In this document: positions 19,902 to 29,716 of the stretch, one piece after another
Layout of the letters: each line of letters starts with the position of its first letter
Numbering within the stretch: position 1 is the first letter of the stretch
From: Mycoemilia scoparia
Taxonomy: Eukaryota; Kickxellomycota; Kickxellomycetes; Kickxellales; Kickxellaceae
Direction of reading: 5' to 3'
Length of the DNA stretch: 34,566 nt
Assembly: GCA_027575805.1 (NCBI GenBank)
Contig: JANBPU010000168.1
Location: 1-34,566 of the forward strand
Made by a program: the position numbers and the translations under genes
Notes under the pieces: model-generated
Databases searched by the model: none
Told to the model about the DNA's origin: nothing
Seen by the model: only the letters and a program-made list of their open reading frames with translations

Positions 19902-20018
19902 AATGGATCATAATTTTTGAAGGGTAAATTTTGGGGACCAGTGATTATAGGGGAATCACAGCCAAATGGATGTCCAGTTTTACTAGTAAACTTTCACCCT
20001 TCAAAAATTATTACCCAA
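19902..20018 (+). mobile_element. MITE copy M5 (subfamily a)
   Basis: It is almost identical to M8 at 30070-30186, with three internal differences over about 108 bases, which suggests recent mobility. Unlike most copies, its flanks read AA and AA rather than TA, so either the target site has mutated or the ends were altered. Confidence 0.9.
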
Positions 20019-21164
20019 ATAGACTAAACCACATTGACCTTTTCATTACTTGTCTGACGGGCTTACATCTTTCCCATGGATGCACTAACTTTATTACCCC
20101 ATGTCATTAAATCACAGTGTTTCGCGGAATATGCATTGTGCTCAAATAGTATAGCTGATTGTGAACGAAATGTTATGACGATTGCTTTGCTTTGGCTTTA
20201 GACAACAGCGAGTTTCAACAATTAACTTTGTACTCAGGATTTACTCATAGGTTACGGCTTTAGGGACCTTAGGATTTCCAAAAGGCTGTATCCTGGATCA
20301 CTTGAAGCTTTGGCTACGGTCCAACTAAAATAGCTCTCTCGTTGATCATTTTTCCTTGAGCTAGCAAAATTCAAACTACTTGAAGGCTTGACAAAGTACA
20401 ACAGATTTATGTTGTTCCTATTATTAGCCACTGTGCCAAAAGGTGGAGCTACCGTCTGGAAGAAGAGCGTAAGCTTCAGTATTCTTGACAGCTTCTACTT
20501 TATTAAGACACCACATACATATACAACAACACTCTGGGCATTTGGCCAATAGTATTCTTTATACTTGTATTAAATGATGCTGTGTAAGGTTAAATAGTAT
20601 GTGTCTGTAGAGTTAAATGAAAATAGTAGAAACATTTCAGGAGTTCAGCCGGTTTTTGGACATTTGACTGAAAGGCATCTACCAAAACACTTCTGGAAAA
20701 TCATCCCTGTTATTTTTGTTTGGTATTTCTTTGAAAATGAAACACAAAAAGCTACGATTTCCCAACAAGCAGACTACCCCAAGCATCTTTGTACTTTCTG
20801 CGCAAAGACCCTAATAAAGTATTGTCTAGGAATATCCTTGTCCGTCCCTTTTTCTTTGGACAAAGACAATGTTTGGAATTTTATCCTAATCGCGAATACA
20901 TTGTATGCATGTATTTGCAATATGTGGTTGGTTAATGAGAAGAGAGAGAGAGAGGAAGAGATTGACATACTTCAAAGTCACTTGTTGTTGGCATAGAGAT
21001 AAATGTCTAATGCCGCTTGCTTTCTCTGGCCAAATTCCACAAACCTATTTATTTGCCCGCACACCCCCACATTTTGTAAAAAACATCCCTCACATCTCTA
21101 CGATTCCTTTCCTCAAACATACGACAAATACCTTACGCCTTTCTACTGAAGATTCCCCTTAACG

Positions 21165-21998
21165 ATGGCTCGTTTTTATTCAAAATCCGTCGTCTCTCTT
21201 TGCGTCCTGCTCTCTATGCTCCTTGTAGCCGCCAATGGCGCTCCACCAACCAATAACACTACCCCAGAAGTAAAGGCAATCAAGAATGGTGATAGTCCAC
21301 CTGAGGTTGTTGATCCAAGTGTAGTTGTCAAGAACATTAATCCCAACGTTGAAGACCTCGATCCGCTCGAGGTAATCGACGAATCTGACGAAAAGGATGT
21401 TAAAGGCGACAATAAGGGTGGCAAAAAAGATGGTGACGATACTGGCGATTACAGTACAGAAGAGAAAGAAGACAGAAAAGGTCGCGATAAATCTCGTGAA
21501 GTTGGAAAGATCGAGCCCTTCTTCACACCCTTGGAATATCTATTCCTATGCGAATGTAACAAAGTCCGCAAAGAATTTGCCCAAAAGAACAACACCAAGT
21601 ATGTTCCCCTTAAGGTCAGCAATGCTATCATGTATGCTACCCACGTTCATGTACGCGACATGGAAGTTTCCAACAAGTACGAAGTCAACTTGGCCAGTGA
21701 CTTGAGAATTGGAGATAAAACTCCATATGGAGATTTGAAAGCCAAGTTTAATATTCGAGTCGTTGCGCCCATGAAACAAGAAAATAAAATTTACGAAAAC
21801 TTTATGGCCCATTCGTTCCCTACTGACCCTGGTGGTTTGGAACTTATCAGAAAGTCTCACTTTATCAGTTTCGCTATCTATGGTGGCAGCCTTACCATTG
21901 ATTATCATTATGACGACAATTATAAGAATGTCAAGGGATTCAATATCGATCCCTTCTGTGACAATATTTTGAAGCAAGTCAAGCGCAAGGAGCAATAA
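21165..21998 (+). CDS. Secreted protein, possibly a divergent CAP/SCP domain
   Basis: The 277-residue single-exon protein starts with a clear signal peptide (basic start, then a VVSLCVLLSMLLVAANG core, likely cleavage near residue 25). A charged, Asp/Lys/Glu-rich region runs to about residue 120. The C-terminal 150 residues look folded: LEYLFLCECNKVRKEFAQKN, then THVHVRDMEV, and a final strand pattern SFAIYGGSLTIDYHYD. The order helix with N-x-R, H-x-x-DM, and a late G-x-x-x-x-x-Y strand resembles CAP/SCP (PR-1) secreted proteins, but the catalytic-type His/Glu set is not clearly present. That assignment is tentative. Codon use is notably C-rich compared with the flanks, as in highly expressed fungal genes. 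It could be a cell-wall or secreted effector protein. Confidence 0.8.
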   Translation: MARFYSKSVVSLCVLLSMLLVAANGAPPTNNTTPEVKAIKNGDSPPEVVDPSVVVKNINPNVEDLDPLEVIDESDEKDVKGDNKGGKKDGDDTGDYSTEEKEDRKGRDKSREVGKIEPFFTPLEYLFLCECNKVRKEFAQKNNTKYVPLKVSNAIMYATHVHVRDMEVSNKYEVNLASDLRIGDKTPYGDLKAKFNIRVVAPMKQENKIYENFMAHSFPTDPGGLELIRKSHFISFAIYGGSLTIDYHYDDNYKNVKGFNIDPFCDNILKQVKRKEQ

Positions 21999-22161
21999 TT
22001 GATTTTTGTGTTTGCGTAGCATGTAGTTTTACGATTACCATGACCATTTACTCTTTTGATAAATAATAACTATTTTCTAAACCCATTTGGAATTGTTAAA
22101 GCTATTTGTTACAGGACCTATGAGTGTATGCCGAGATTTCAGTGGCAATCAAATGTATGGC

Positions 22162-22257
22162 AGGCAGAAGTTGGTCTCCAGATTTTGGTCCACTTTTGAG
22201 CCAATTGATATGCAACTCTTGGACGCATTTCTTCCAAGGCTGCATGAAATCTTGCTA
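22162..22257 (+). repeat. Dispersed repeat R3, copy b
   Basis: CTCCAGATTTTGGTCCACTT and ATATGCAACTCTTGGACGCA correspond to blocks of copies a and c. It abuts MITE M6, the same arrangement as copy a with M2. Confidence 0.55.
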
Positions 22258-22377
22258 TATGTGTGATAGTTTTTGAAGGGTGCCTTTTGGGGGTCAACGA
22301 TTATAGGGTCAGCCACAGCCAAACGAGTGATCACCATTTGTTAGTAGATGGTCACGCTTCAAAAACCACCATCCCTA
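22258..22377 (+). mobile_element. MITE copy M6 (subfamily b)
   Basis: The left end TATGTGTGATAGTTTTTGAA and right end TTCAAAAACCACCATCCCTA are more diverged than in M9, but the core (CAACGATTATAGGG, then GAGTGATCACCATTTGTTAG) is the same. It looks like an older copy. Confidence 0.85.
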
Positions 22378-22593
22378 TTGCGAAATAAAGACATTTATGA
22401 CATGGGGAAATGTGGTAATTTTGATTTTGTAGTAGTATTTGTGTTTATCAAGTATGTAACTCCAGATTGATCTTTAGGAGAACAAACGCTTTACAATTGA
22501 GTATACCTTTTCACTTTTAATAACTATATGAAATGATCAAATGCTGAACTGTCTTATTTCTTTATGTTTAAAACGGATATTAGAGTATAAAGC

Positions 22594-25578
22594 CTAAAGG
22601 TCTACTCTCCGCTGAACTAAATAATTGATATCACTCTCGGATAAGCCCATTCCATGGATTCCCAATAGCTTTGTAGTGCTAAGATACAGACTTGGGTTAA
22701 CAGAATGGGTTTGAATAGCCTTAGCTAAATCCTCAAGTGTCACAATATCAAGTGTGCTCTTGGCTGGTGGCTTGTCGCTCTCCCCATTTTTATTATTGCT
22801 GCTGTCATGATGGTAAAATGCATGCGATTCATGGTCAATTCTTTCGGTGTCTGTTGGGAGACACAAGATGCAAATACTGGCCATGGTTTTTGGGAAATAA
22901 TCTTCAATTCTCCAGGTACCAAAGTAAGACAAGTTTTTCATGACGCCTTTAAAGGTAGAGAATAGAGCATCCATGTCCATTCTGAATTGATGACCACCCG
23001 CTTCATCAAACTGGTGTCCGGATGCGACGCTCTGAAACATAAATTTGTCAATACTTGCTGACAGAGATCTTATTACCTTTTCTGCTGGAATTGGTGGAAG
23101 CAGAGATCCCGCGATTGCTTTCAGAACATATGAGATCTCGTTTAGTGGTCTGACCAATTCTGTAGATACTTTCTTGTGCGAAAAGAGGAAGATTTCCTTA
23201 TTAAGGGGTGAATTACATTGATCGAGGTTTGAGTCGTCGTCATCTACATTAGATAGCTGTTGAGAAAGAAGTTGGGAGGACACCGTTGGCGTGCTTGGTG
23301 TCCAGTCGTTCTTTTTTCTATAGGGTCTCAGCCAGTTCAGCAGCTCCTTGGTAGTTGTTTGAATGAAAATGTCAATAACCTCCTGACCAAACTCCTGATA
23401 TCTTGACCAAACAAGATCAAATAGCCCAGCATCGTATAACATATCATACTCCTCGCTTTCTTCATCGCTACTGTAATCTTCATCATATGATAACAACTTT
23501 CCGTCATAGGGAGCCATAGACCATTCTTTATACTCATTGGAATCAAGATCTTTGGCCAAAATTGGTTTAAGGCCTCGACTCTTTCGCCACTTACAAAACT
23601 CAACCCAAGTCATGATAAATATCATAGACTCATTCCAGTCCTTTAGGGAATCTTCAATATGGAGAGCAGAATGGAACCAGGCGCTTAGGCGACTTAGCTG
23701 AATTATCAAGTCATTTGTGTGGGTTCCCATTCCAGCCATACTCTGAATTCCCAACAAAGAAGCAGCGGATGTAATATCAAATAGCGAGGAAGTAGCAGAG
23801 GAAGCAAGAGCCATAGTCCCATCCTTAATGAATGCCAAAGATATCCGCTTGAATTCATCTCTCTCGATTTCCAAATCTTCGAGGTAGTTTCTCAATACGG
23901 GAAAGAACACATTTAGAACAAATTTTATCGCAAGCTTGGGTTTATTTCTAATTGGCTCCATTCGTTCTATAACACCATCAATAGAATTGATAATGCGCCT
24001 TGATGACTTGGTTGGGATTATGGATGCGACGTTTCCACCTAATTCTTTTTGATCATCTTTAATGTCTTCTCTGTCGTCGTTGTCGCCTTGTTCATCGCCG
24101 TCATCGTCTGCACTAGAGCTGTATACTTGTCCAAATGTATCGGGGCCTTTAATCGTATTTGTGTATTCGGATTGTAGATTCTCGCTTTCTAGGTCTATCC
24201 ATAAATCAGTCATACCATCATCGCGCAGCCATTGGTCAAGACAATTATCCTCCACAAGTTCCCCTGTGCCATTATATCCCAGCAAGAGGTATGTTCCATG
24301 TTCATAAAAATACAATGACTGGAGGACTTCATCAAGCTCCGATAGCTCTTTCGCGACCTTTGAGATGATACTTGGATTGTCAAAGTAATATGACCTGTCC
24401 ATCCATAGCTTGCGTCTTACTCCGGTGAGCAATGCCCTGATAAACTCATTTCTTGCATCGATGTCATTACCGGCACTTTGGGTTTCTATCAAAGGCTGGA
24501 CTCTGCTTTCGACAAATGGAACATGACTCCTTATATATCCCAACATGCTAGAAATCCACCACTCGGGTTTGTCTGGCTGATTGGTCTTGATTTGACCCTC
24601 AAAGTTATATCTAAACCTGATCAGCAAAGTATCGACCATGTATGCTATCGGCAAAGATACGGGATCACGGCCTTCATCCACCAAGCTAGAGTTGGAAATA
24701 GACAACTGTGGTAGCTTAATGGTGTTTGAAGGTTGTAAAATCTTGTCAAATGTTTTCCACGACTCCTGTAGCCTCATGATATCCCCGATCGTTTGTTTAA
24801 ATACATTGTGGTTATCTGGCGTGACCGTTTTTATTTCTTTGGGCCATCCCATGGAATCCAGATTCTTGCGTAGCCTGTCAACCAAGGGTTTTTGGATTTC
24901 TAGCCAGACAGACTCTAACTTCTCTTTGACAAATTTGTCAAGGTTGTTTCCTTCCACAGACGAGGTTTCTGCACCTTTACAACCGTCTCTTTTGTTACTA
25001 CTAGCATTTTCACTGGAATCGGAAAATAAACGTGGTGATCCAGATTTGGCTACCTCGATCAGTTTGTGGAAATTCTGGATAGATTGTAAAACTGGCGACA
25101 AAGATTCATCAGAACCTCCAAGCTTTTCCAGCATAGTCTTTGGTGCGGCACTTTTGATACACAATTTACTTTGTTCCTCAATCTGGCGAACAACCTCAAG
25201 ATATTTACGTGCTTTCTTCAGGACCTCGAGCTTGGAAATCTTCTGCTCTAATTCTTTAATGAGCCGAGGTTTCGTAACATCGTCTTGATCGCTAGCGTTG
25301 GCTTTGGTCTCTTCCGTGTCTGCTTGGAATCCATTTTTTGTTATAATCTTTTCATACAAGCTGTGGAGCTGGTTGAGCGATTCATATCCTTTAGCTGTGA
25401 CATCGTTTGCTCTGGCCAAAGTGCTCTCGAGATCTTTCCTTGCCTTGCTCTGAGCTGCCAGGTATTCTTTGTGCTGGACCGTTTGCTTCTTATTTAATTC
25501 CCCAGCTATCGCAAGTGACTCGATTGTTGGGAAGTTCGTGTCAAGATATTTTTGAACATATTCTTTTGTAGCTGACAT
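22594..25578 (-). CDS. RINT1/Tip20 family vesicle-tethering protein
   Basis: RINT1 (yeast Tip20) is a subunit of the Dsl1/NRZ tethering complex that captures Golgi-derived COPI vesicles at the ER. The 994-residue, intronless frame starts MSATKEYVQKYLDTNFPTI. The N-terminal third is coiled-coil-like with many Lys/Glu helices. The central and C-terminal parts carry the family's conserved stretches, including DRSYYFDNPSIISKVAKELS, NKPKLAIKFVLNVFFPVLRN and ESMIFIMTWVEFCKWRKSRG, and DLVWSRYQEFGQEVI. It is about 200 residues longer than animal RINT1. The extra length comes from acidic or Ser-rich inserts near residues 490-510, 700-715 and in the C-terminal part around 945. GATA-type tetranucleotides lie just upstream of the start. 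Confidence 0.9.
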   Translation of the reverse strand: MSATKEYVQKYLDTNFPTIESLAIAGELNKKQTVQHKEYLAAQSKARKDLESTLARANDVTAKGYESLNQLHSLYEKIITKNGFQADTEETKANASDQDDVTKPRLIKELEQKISKLEVLKKARKYLEVVRQIEEQSKLCIKSAAPKTMLEKLGGSDESLSPVLQSIQNFHKLIEVAKSGSPRLFSDSSENASSNKRDGCKGAETSSVEGNNLDKFVKEKLESVWLEIQKPLVDRLRKNLDSMGWPKEIKTVTPDNHNVFKQTIGDIMRLQESWKTFDKILQPSNTIKLPQLSISNSSLVDEGRDPVSLPIAYMVDTLLIRFRYNFEGQIKTNQPDKPEWWISSMLGYIRSHVPFVESRVQPLIETQSAGNDIDARNEFIRALLTGVRRKLWMDRSYYFDNPSIISKVAKELSELDEVLQSLYFYEHGTYLLLGYNGTGELVEDNCLDQWLRDDGMTDLWIDLESENLQSEYTNTIKGPDTFGQVYSSSADDDGDEQGDNDDREDIKDDQKELGGNVASIIPTKSSRRIINSIDGVIERMEPIRNKPKLAIKFVLNVFFPVLRNYLEDLEIERDEFKRISLAFIKDGTMALASSATSSLFDITSAASLLGIQSMAGMGTHTNDLIIQLSRLSAWFHSALHIEDSLKDWNESMIFIMTWVEFCKWRKSRGLKPILAKDLDSNEYKEWSMAPYDGKLLSYDEDYSSDEESEEYDMLYDAGLFDLVWSRYQEFGQEVIDIFIQTTTKELLNWLRPYRKKNDWTPSTPTVSSQLLSQQLSNVDDDDSNLDQCNSPLNKEIFLFSHKKVSTELVRPLNEISYVLKAIAGSLLPPIPAEKVIRSLSASIDKFMFQSVASGHQFDEAGGHQFRMDMDALFSTFKGVMKNLSYFGTWRIEDYFPKTMASICILCLPTDTERIDHESHAFYHHDSSNNKNGESDKPPAKSTLDIVTLEDLAKAIQTHSVNPSLYLSTTKLLGIHGMGLSESDINYLVQRRVDL

Positions 25579-26111
25579 TGTATATTTTTTGTTAGTCAGT
25601 TACCTATCCATTCAATTATTTATTTAGCTAGATAGATAGATAGGTGGTTAATGTATACGGTGGATTTTATTGATGAACGAGTTATGATCATTACTGGTGA
25701 GAAACTATTCAAATGTGATTGATATCTTTATGGGCTTATGGGGACTCATAAATCTAGTGTCTCAAATTTGCTCCCAAATTCCCCTATAGAGCACCTACCC
25801 AATATCTTTATACAAAAACAGAATGGTCTTCAGGTAACTTGTCATTTAATGCCGTATGCATTTGGGTTTTAAGGTTTGTTTTAATTATGAATATCAGAGT
25901 AGTCTCCTTTAAAGGTGTGCCAGAATAATACCTTGACTTGGATAATAGTCTCTAGTCTGTCAGAATTCAGCTATAATGTAAGGCTGCTTATAGACCGATT
26001 TTTCAGGGATTGTATGAAGGTAGTAGCCTGTCTGTTCCTTTAGATAGAGAACTTGCCAAATAATGACAATAAAATGAAATGAAATACAATCTCGAAGTGT
26101 GTGAACAGCAA
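25579..26111. other. Spacer upstream of RINT1
   Basis: A GATAGATAGATAGGT microsatellite lies about 50 bases upstream of the RINT1 ATG (25629-25643). The rest is unstructured AT-rich DNA and includes the 3' flank of the first glycosyltransferase gene. No gene or MITE was seen. Confidence 0.5.
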
Positions 26112-27050
26112 TTAATATTTTCCTTTTTTGCCTAACCCTATAAAATTAAGTGCCGAATCCGGTGCTGGTGGATAAATACCATCATATGCGATTTTTGGGT
26201 GATAAACATCGGGTCTCTTTGTGATATGAGCCGGGTTCAAACTTAATAGCTTTAAAGGATCTGTAGCATTAAATTTTGCATCTCTAAGGATAGCCAAATC
26301 CAGAGGGATGTCTTGCATCTTTACAAACTTGTCTAATAGTTTATTTGCTCCTTCATAATTAACCATGTATCCGTGAAGGCATTTTGGGGTCGCTCCGTAA
26401 CGAAGTTTCTCCAGTCCTCTATATACGATCTCTCCGGAATTTTCGACTACAGAACAGTGGCCAGCGTAAAATACGTCCCAATCTGGAATGGCATTAGTGT
26501 CCTTTGGATAAAGCTTTTCAACAATTGGATCTAAAACCTCCCTAATATTTAGGGATATATCGATTTCATCACCAAGAATTAGTACCATTCGGTATTTGTT
26601 CGTAACGATATCGCCCCAGATCTTGTAGTGTGTATACCATGTTGATTCGTGTTCTGGTCTTATAGAATATGATCCAGGGTGGGCTTTTTTTATATATTTA
26701 ACGTCTATGCCCATGTAGTCTAGCAATTTTTCCAGACGAACGTTATCTGTACTATCTCTTATACAGTATACTTTGTCAACGAACAGCCGTGCTGGGTTTC
26801 TTTTGGACTTGTACTTTACCTTAATTGGCCTAGGTATCCTTGTTAATCCATCAGGGCTATATAGATCTACCTCGGCTATGTTATCATACATCTCTAGCAG
26901 TGAGTAGAGTATATTGATGAATAGCAGGGATATGAGCATCTTGAGCACAAGTTTCCCTATATTTGAACGTGTGGGTTTGCTGATCCCTCTTCGGAAAAAG
27001 GAAAAGAAGCTGGACTTGTGATTTTTCAAATTATAATTTGTTGCTACCAT
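26112..27050 (-). CDS. Family-25 glycosyltransferase-like type II membrane protein, variant metal motif
   Basis: GT25 enzymes transfer sugars, often galactose, in the secretory pathway. From ATG 27050 the protein is 312 residues: a short basic cytosolic tail, a membrane anchor at about 34-53 (LVLKMLISLLFINILYSLL), then a lumenal domain. GT25 features are VDKVYCIRD near 91-99, the W-x-x-H-x-x-x-W motif WYTHYKIW, and KCLHGYMVN. The acidic motif reads GDEID at 160-164, whereas the neighbour at 27485 has EDDID; the usual Glu and second Asp are altered, so activity may be changed or lost. The frame stays open 32 codons further upstream to 27146, but ATG 27050 gives a normal anchor and a TATATATTC-like sequence lies near 27090. 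It is the tandem paralogue of 27485-28474. Confidence 0.85.
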   Translation of the reverse strand: MVATNYNLKNHKSSFFSFFRRGISKPTRSNIGKLVLKMLISLLFINILYSLLEMYDNIAEVDLYSPDGLTRIPRPIKVKYKSKRNPARLFVDKVYCIRDSTDNVRLEKLLDYMGIDVKYIKKAHPGSYSIRPEHESTWYTHYKIWGDIVTNKYRMVLILGDEIDISLNIREVLDPIVEKLYPKDTNAIPDWDVFYAGHCSVVENSGEIVYRGLEKLRYGATPKCLHGYMVNYEGANKLLDKFVKMQDIPLDLAILRDAKFNATDPLKLLSLNPAHITKRPDVYHPKIAYDGIYPPAPDSALNFIGLGKKGKY

Positions 27051-27484
27051 GACCGATTGTGATAGATAGAAAGAGGTTGTCAGAGAATATATAGTAGAAT
27101 GAAATAGATTATATGATGAAAAGGTACAGAAATGGTCTAAAAGCACTACTTTCCCTTTTGCTGTAAAGGGTATTAAAACATGGACTCAAGTCAGTCTTTA
27201 TGTTTGGCAAGAATGAGTCTTTTGAAGTAGCGTATTGGGCTATATTTGCTTGCTCTTTACATTGGGAACCAACACGTTGTCGACATTTAGTTGATTGGAA
27301 GGGGAATTCTACCAAATAAATATATCACCAAAAGCAGTAGAAGTAAAACAGTTCTAAAATGAGATTATTTGTGGCTATAGATATGCTATAAATGCACATA
27401 TTCATTTGAGAATGATAAAAAACCTTCAGCTATCAAAAAAAGACCTTGCCAAGATAATCACTAAGCGTTATGTCCCTATTACGC

Positions 27485-28474
27485 TCATTTATTTAACAAA
27501 ACTTGAGGGTTGTTGCTGATGTAGTCTAGCGTGGAATTAGGAGGACTAAGAAAGTGTATGTTACGGATGCCAGGATCATTTTTATAAAGGTCTCTTCTTT
27601 GGTTGATCTGAGAGGGTTCAATAGAAAACATACGAAGCACTCCTTTTTCGGTCGAAAATGCGCTGTGGAAAACCATATGCAAATCTAATGCCCTCTCAAG
27701 TGGAATGCTCATAAGGTCAACAAGCAGAGCAGCACTTTTGATGTTGACCACATACCCGTGCGTGCAAAATGGCATGATACCATATCGAAGATCCTTAAAT
27801 GAAGGGTCTACACTGTCCTGGTATTTTTCAAAATCTGAACAATGGCCAGGATAAAATATATCCCACCCAAAGTCATGGTCTTCGTGGTTGGCGGTTGCTC
27901 TAGTCCGCCGATTTAAAATCTCAAGACTGGTCTTCATCGTTTCTTTTATGTTCATTGAGAAATCTATGTCGTCTTCAAGGATTAGCGCGGTCTTGTACCC
28001 CTTTGCGACAATATCTTTCCATAATCTTAGATGGGACACCCAACAGGCATTCTGTTCATCCCGCAAGTAAGGTTTCGTATGTTTTAGGATATCCTTGGCG
28101 CTTTCGTCATTCTTCCAGTCTACTCCCATTACATACTCAGCCCTGATACCCAAAAGCTCAAACTGGTTATTCATGTTATCTCTGCGGTCTTGCTTGTCTT
28201 TTGCTGTTATGCAGTATATATGGTCTACATATAAATCCTTCTCATGACCCAATTTGGCAAAGTCTGGATCTGGGTGCACATATTCTTTGGCAATTATGTC
28301 TGGTATAACACGAACCTTTCTGCTTTCAAACCCAAGCGATAGATTTTGAGTTGAAACAATGTATATTGTGATTGTGACTGCTAGCAGTATTATGGCCAGC
28401 CTTTTTCGTATCAATATGATATTTGAGATGTGTCGGACTTTTGTAGCCAGATGGTCAAAAATAGCAATTGCCAT
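27485..28474 (-). CDS. Family-25 glycosyltransferase, type II membrane protein
   Basis: The 329-residue single-exon protein has a basic N-terminus, a membrane anchor at about 25-41 (LAIILLAVTITIYIV) and a GT25 domain. Motifs include VDHIYCITAKDKQDRRDNM near 83-101, the W-x-x-H-x-x-x-W helix WVSHLRLW at about 145-152, the metal-binding EDD at 167-169 in LILEDDIDFS, GHCSDF, and CTHGYVVN. The C-terminus ends like its downstream paralogue, with P-x-x-x-x-LDYI matching ALNFI there. It probably works in the Golgi or ER on protein or lipid glycans; the sugar and acceptor cannot be read from sequence. The 434-base gap to the paralogue and the shared orientation point to tandem duplication, though the two proteins have diverged widely. 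Confidence 0.9.
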   Translation of the reverse strand: MAIAIFDHLATKVRHISNIILIRKRLAIILLAVTITIYIVSTQNLSLGFESRKVRVIPDIIAKEYVHPDPDFAKLGHEKDLYVDHIYCITAKDKQDRRDNMNNQFELLGIRAEYVMGVDWKNDESAKDILKHTKPYLRDEQNACWVSHLRLWKDIVAKGYKTALILEDDIDFSMNIKETMKTSLEILNRRTRATANHEDHDFGWDIFYPGHCSDFEKYQDSVDPSFKDLRYGIMPFCTHGYVVNIKSAALLVDLMSIPLERALDLHMVFHSAFSTEKGVLRMFSIEPSQINQRRDLYKNDPGIRNIHFLSPPNSTLDYISNNPQVLLNK

Positions 28475-28935
28475 TATTTTTTGTATTATTAGTTAAAAGT
28501 AATGAAAGAGGTTGTAGCAAGAGAATATTGATTCTTGATAGTAAATAGCTTCTGGTCAAAATGTATTCGGTAAACAGAATGTGTATCTTGGTTGGCAACT
28601 GAGAAAATGTAGATTACCATTAGCTTGGGCTGGAGATAGATTCTCAAATGAGACAGAAAATGACAAAACGTGCACTGGTTTCAAATCAGGACGATTTCTT
28701 AGAAACAAATTAGTATTTAATAACTTCTGTTTTCAAATTTACAAAATTAGGTATATTCTTATAGATGACAGTTTCAGCACTGTAGCTTATAAACAATTTT
28801 ATCTGCTACAAGACAAACTTTATAATAGCATAAAGTTATTCCCAAACCAATCCGATCCTACTCTAAAATAATACACAATGGAGGCGAGTTATGTATTGTA
28901 AATGGTGATATTTCACTATGGATCAAGTGTGAAAT

Positions 28936-29038
28936 GGACAGAAATGGACCCTCGGACTTTGGCCCAACCAGTAGCTATTTAATATGCAATTCTTGGAGAC
29001 CTATCGCCGGCACAAGGCCATGTGAATTCCGACCAAAT
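28936..29038 (+). repeat. Dispersed repeat R3, copy c
   Basis: GGACCCTCGGACTTTGGCCC and TATGCAATTCTTGGAGACC match copies a and b. MITE M7 lies about 220 bases downstream rather than adjacent. Confidence 0.6.
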
Positions 29039-29257
29039 GAATGTTAACTCAAGATACAGTCAAGGAATCTTTCAAAAATGAGTCGATCAACTACTCTGAA
29101 TCTACTGCTTTATCAAATAATGCTATGCAACTAGATCATTCTTTGATACAACACCCAATCCATGTTTTCTGGACAATCAGATAAAATATACAGGATATTT
29201 ATCTACCAACTGGAATATTAACATATTATAATTTACAGGAGTCAGCTTTATTTAATG

Positions 29258-29377
29258 TATGGGTAGTTATTTGTAAACAGTAGCCATCTACTAGCAAATG
29301 ATGATCACTCATCTGGCTACGGTTGCCCCTTTAATCGTTAGCCACCAAAAGGATCCCTTCAAAAATCGTGATCCATA
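29258..29377 (-). mobile_element. MITE copy M7 (subfamily b, reverse orientation)
   Basis: The plus strand reads TATGGGTAGTTATTTGTAAA at the left and CCTTCAAAAATCGTGATCCA-TA at the right. The core is the reverse complement of the subfamily-b core. The left inverted repeat is degraded, with TTTGTAAAC in place of TTTTTGAAGGG. Confidence 0.85.
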
Positions 29378-29464
29378 TAGCAAAATTTGTTCATACAAAG
29401 GTTCTACCAAAATTGATGCAATTTATTCCCGATAATATATGAATACGGCCATAAACCCTCGAAT

Positions 29465-29716
29465 CTAGGAGTTCTTGTGGTGCTTGTCGTGTTGTTTGTC
29501 ATGGTAGCTCTTGTGCCTCGCTCCATGTTTCTCTTGAGTCATCTGGATGTAATTGTCTGGCGTGGCATAGTAATCGGTCTTTTGTTCAGGAAAGTTGTAG
29601 CCCTTTGTCTGATGGTCTTCTAATATTCCCGAAAGAGTCTTATCGCCTTTGGGATGCTTAGAATACCCATGTTTGGACATTTTGTCAGCCTTTATGGTGC
29701 CTTCTTTGGAACTCAT
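29465..29716 (-). CDS. Small, very hydrophilic protein of unknown function
   Basis: The 83-residue frame has no hydrophobic stretch and is rich in Lys, His, Asp, Gly and Tyr. The C-terminus is His/Lys-rich (HDKQHDKHHKNS). The composition and the lack of Cys and Trp resemble fungal hydrophilins or stress-induced disordered proteins, but no family motif was recognised. The ATG at 29716 is followed by a continuous frame of good codon use, and the TAG stop is at 29465-29467. MITE M7 ends about 90 bases beyond the stop. Confidence 0.6.
   Translation of the reverse strand: MSSKEGTIKADKMSKHGYSKHPKGDKTLSGILEDHQTKGYNFPEQKTDYYATPDNYIQMTQEKHGARHKSYHDKQHDKHHKNS

Larger units (their letters stand above)
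19470..21164. other. Spacer with two MITEs, between divergent genes
   Basis: It holds the promoters of TFIP11 (-) and the secreted protein gene (+), plus MITEs M4 and M5. A (GA)n tract lies near 20940-20960. The last 150 bases before 21165 are pyrimidine-rich, as in a 5' leader. No ORF with coding character was found. Confidence 0.55.
21999..22593. other. 3' spacer between convergent genes, with R3 and a MITE
   Basis: The secreted-protein gene (+) and the RINT1 gene (-) converge here. R3 copy b and MITE M6 fill about 215 of the 595 bases. Nothing else was recognised. Confidence 0.6.
28475..29464. other. Spacer with R3 and a reversed MITE
   Basis: This is the promoter side of the second glycosyltransferase and the 3' side of the small hydrophilic gene. 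A 96-codon frame at 28581-28871 begins at a TTG and has noncoding composition. R3 copy c (28936-29038) and MITE M7 (29258-29377) are present. Confidence 0.5.

Noticed and set aside
20601..20996. 131-codon open frame on the plus strand
   Set aside because: It starts at GTG, runs through a (GA)n tract and has the composition of the AT-rich spacer; no motif was seen.
28581..28871. 96-codon plus-strand frame upstream of the GT25 gene
   Set aside because: It starts at TTG and has spacer-like composition with no recognisable motif.
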